From positions 1 through 64,000 of the forward strand of contig NZ_JADCKL010000004.1 of assembly GCF_014982975.1 (NCBI RefSeq): 64,000 bases of DNA, written 5' to 3'. Source of the stretch: Claveliimonas monacensis. Lineage in GTDB: Bacteria > Bacillota > Clostridia > Lachnospirales > Lachnospiraceae. The position numbers were made by a program, and so were the translations under genes. Below are positions 62,949-64,000 of the stretch, in pieces. Below the pieces are notes generated by a model. The model was not told where the DNA came from. It did no database searches and was given only the letters and a program-made list of their open reading frames with translations. Position 1 is the first letter of the stretch; each line of letters begins with the position of its first letter.

Positions 62949-63605
62949 TTACAGTCTGTTGATCCACCCCTGGGCCCACAGAAGCAGCCTGTCCGACATT
63001 TCTCCAAGGTCCGCCTTTCCGCCTGCCTTCAGCGCCAGGAATGTTTTGACAATATTCTGTTCCTCTTTCCCGGCTATGTCAAGCAGATCCTTCTGTTTCC
63101 TCGTATATTTCCCCGTCTGTAAAAAGCAGATGGCCTGCACCACAAAGGAGGCCGCCTTGTACAGTCCCTTCAGGATCTCCTCCTGTCTGTCGTACAGCAT
63201 GTTGTGTATGCAGCCGTGGTAAATATTGCACACTCCCAGCCTGACTGCCCGGCGCACCGCTTCCTCGTCAATCCGCTCCAGCAGCTCATCCAGACTTCCC
63301 ACAATCGGCCTTGTGTCATAATAGAACTGGAAAAGATCTGACGGTTCCCATTTAAAAAGTTCTGCTTTCCCGGAGAGAAATCCACAGACAAGCTCTCTGT
63401 CCGGCAGCCCATCCAGCATCTTATCATAAGTCCGTATGTCGCCGGGTGTAAGTTCATCCAGAATCACCACCAGGTCAATGTCGCTTCCTTCGGTCTCCTC
63501 TCCCCTCCCCCGGCTTCCCTGAAGGCCCGCAAACCAGATCCGCTCTCCAAAAGTTTCCCTTAATACCTGTATAAAATGTTCTGTCCAACTCTCTATCTCA
63601 AGCAT
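62949..63605 (-). CDS. Nucleotidyltransferase-domain protein (MNT/AadK-like)
   Basis: The 218-residue protein has a polymerase-beta-type active site FAGLQGSRGRGEETEGSDID-LVVI at about 25-48, with Gly-Ser and two Asp residues; the third acid may lie in the following strands. C-terminal helices (about 120-215) resemble the substrate domain of aminoglycoside or small-molecule adenylyltransferases. It could modify an antibiotic or another metabolite. It has no link to the CBASS genes. AGGAAAA precedes ATG 63605. Confidence 0.8.
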   Translation of the reverse strand: MLEIESWTEHFIQVLRETFGERIWFAGLQGSRGRGEETEGSDIDLVVILDELTPGDIRTYDKMLDGLPDRELVCGFLSGKAELFKWEPSDLFQFYYDTRPIVGSLDELLERIDEEAVRRAVRLGVCNIYHGCIHNMLYDRQEEILKGLYKAASFVVQAICFLQTGKYTRKQKDLLDIAGKEEQNIVKTFLALKAGGKADLGEMSDRLLLWAQGWINRL

Positions 63606-63666
63606 GTTTTCCTCCTCACTTTCCTTCTATATCTCTCATCCCCAGGAAAAATAGATCTGCCCTCGC

Positions 63667-63927
63667 TTACTGTGTATTGATAAAATACCTGGCTCTGTCC
63701 AGGTCTGTTCTCAGAACAAAAATCTCATACTCGTACATGATATCAATCGGACTGATCATACTCACCAGAGTCCCCCGGGCTGTGCCATGGCCCCCCCAAT
63801 TGCCTCCGCTGTTTCTCGTCTTGTAAGTGTAGGGAATACGCTCCCTCTCCAGCACATCCCTGATCGCATTAAAACGTGTCAGGTCTCTTCCGATCCACAG
63901 GCTCTCCCTGTTAAAAATTGTGAGCAT
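63667..63927 (-). CDS. Small uncharacterised protein, DUF2007-like
   Basis: The protein has 86 residues from ATG 63927 (AGGAG just upstream; a GTG at 63948 is possible). The pattern of a beta strand, RFNAIRDVLERERIPYTYKT and a final YEIFVLRTDLDRARYFINTQ resembles the ferredoxin-like DUF2007 domain found in small signalling-type proteins. The central GGNWGGHGTARG loop is unusual. Function unknown. The remaining 70 bases to the window edge hold no gene that I can assign. Confidence 0.55.
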   Translation of the reverse strand: MLTIFNRESLWIGRDLTRFNAIRDVLERERIPYTYKTRNSGGNWGGHGTARGTLVSMISPIDIMYEYEIFVLRTDLDRARYFINTQ

Positions 63928-64000
63928 ATCTCCTGCCCCCCCTCTCACTGTTCTTTTTCTTCTCTCTCCTCCACATCCGCCAGCTTCAGCAGTTCCTCAT

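Noticed and set aside
62949-63605. A second CD-NTase / CBASS locus
   Set aside because: The active site is of the MNT/aminoglycoside type, the length and C-terminal domain differ, and no effector gene is adjacent.

Overview
The window looks like a chromosomal segment of a spore-forming Firmicute, most likely a gut Lachnospiraceae-type Clostridium. The basis is CotF-type spore coat proteins, a GerMN lipoprotein, the argC-argJ-argB-argD layout, Gram-positive ribosome binding sites (AGGAGG) and the mix of MATE, MFS and APC transporters. The genus is inferred, not proven. There are two very different parts. Positions 1 to about 28,342 are strikingly AT-rich accessory DNA. From about 28,343 to the end the DNA is GC-richer housekeeping sequence.

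Accessory part. A broken IS66 transposase (about 136-767) opens the window. It is followed by a minus-strand operon running from 9,320 to about 809: a galactokinase-like GHMP kinase, a GT2 glycosyltransferase, a three-gene ABC importer of the nitrate/sulfonate/taurine type, a cytoplasmic GH36 alpha-galactosidase-like enzyme, a MATE exporter and a small unknown protein. A divergent AraC regulator lies upstream with three phased repeats between the two. I read this as uptake of a galactosylated small molecule, removal of galactose, and export of the remainder. Next comes a defence island (10,553-28,137): an FRG-domain protein; one compact operon carrying RloA ATPase, RloB, Cap4 (nuclease-SAVED), CD-NTase, Cap2 (E2-E1) and Cap3 (JAB); a 1,003-residue TPR-DUF2971 protein; GntR and XRE regulators; about 1.4 kb of structured, gene-poor DNA; and a metallophosphoesterase coupled to two small sister proteins. 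The RloA-RloB pair overlaps and is co-transcribed with a complete type II CBASS locus, and this is the most notable observation.

Junction. comEC is cut after about 205 residues, exactly where the competence domain begins (HILSI), and the AT-rich island starts there. The island therefore appears to have inserted into comEC. Its other end is outside the window.

Housekeeping part. Going rightward: comEC fragment, GerMN lipoprotein, sensor kinase, response regulator, comEA-like lipoprotein, DMT transporter, then argD-argB-argJ-GNAT-argC (minus strand) facing argG (plus strand), with ArgR-box-like sites over both promoters. A peptide/amino-acid block follows: APC permease, S15-type hydrolase, MFS, XRE regulator, an internally deleted ribokinase, M19 dipeptidase and a C26 gamma-glutamyl hydrolase. 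Then MATE plus MarR, a Gfo/Idh oxidoreductase, two CotF-type coat proteins, a PLP aminotransferase, a CcdA-TlpA fusion, a second MATE plus MarR, an MFS drug pump behind a possible leader-peptide attenuator, and a run of small minus-strand enzymes. Several genes between 56.8 and 60.5 kb are decaying: an in-frame TGA, a lost start codon and a frameshift. A family of REP-like palindromes with a conserved flank occurs three times (39.8, 40.0 and 50.0 kb).
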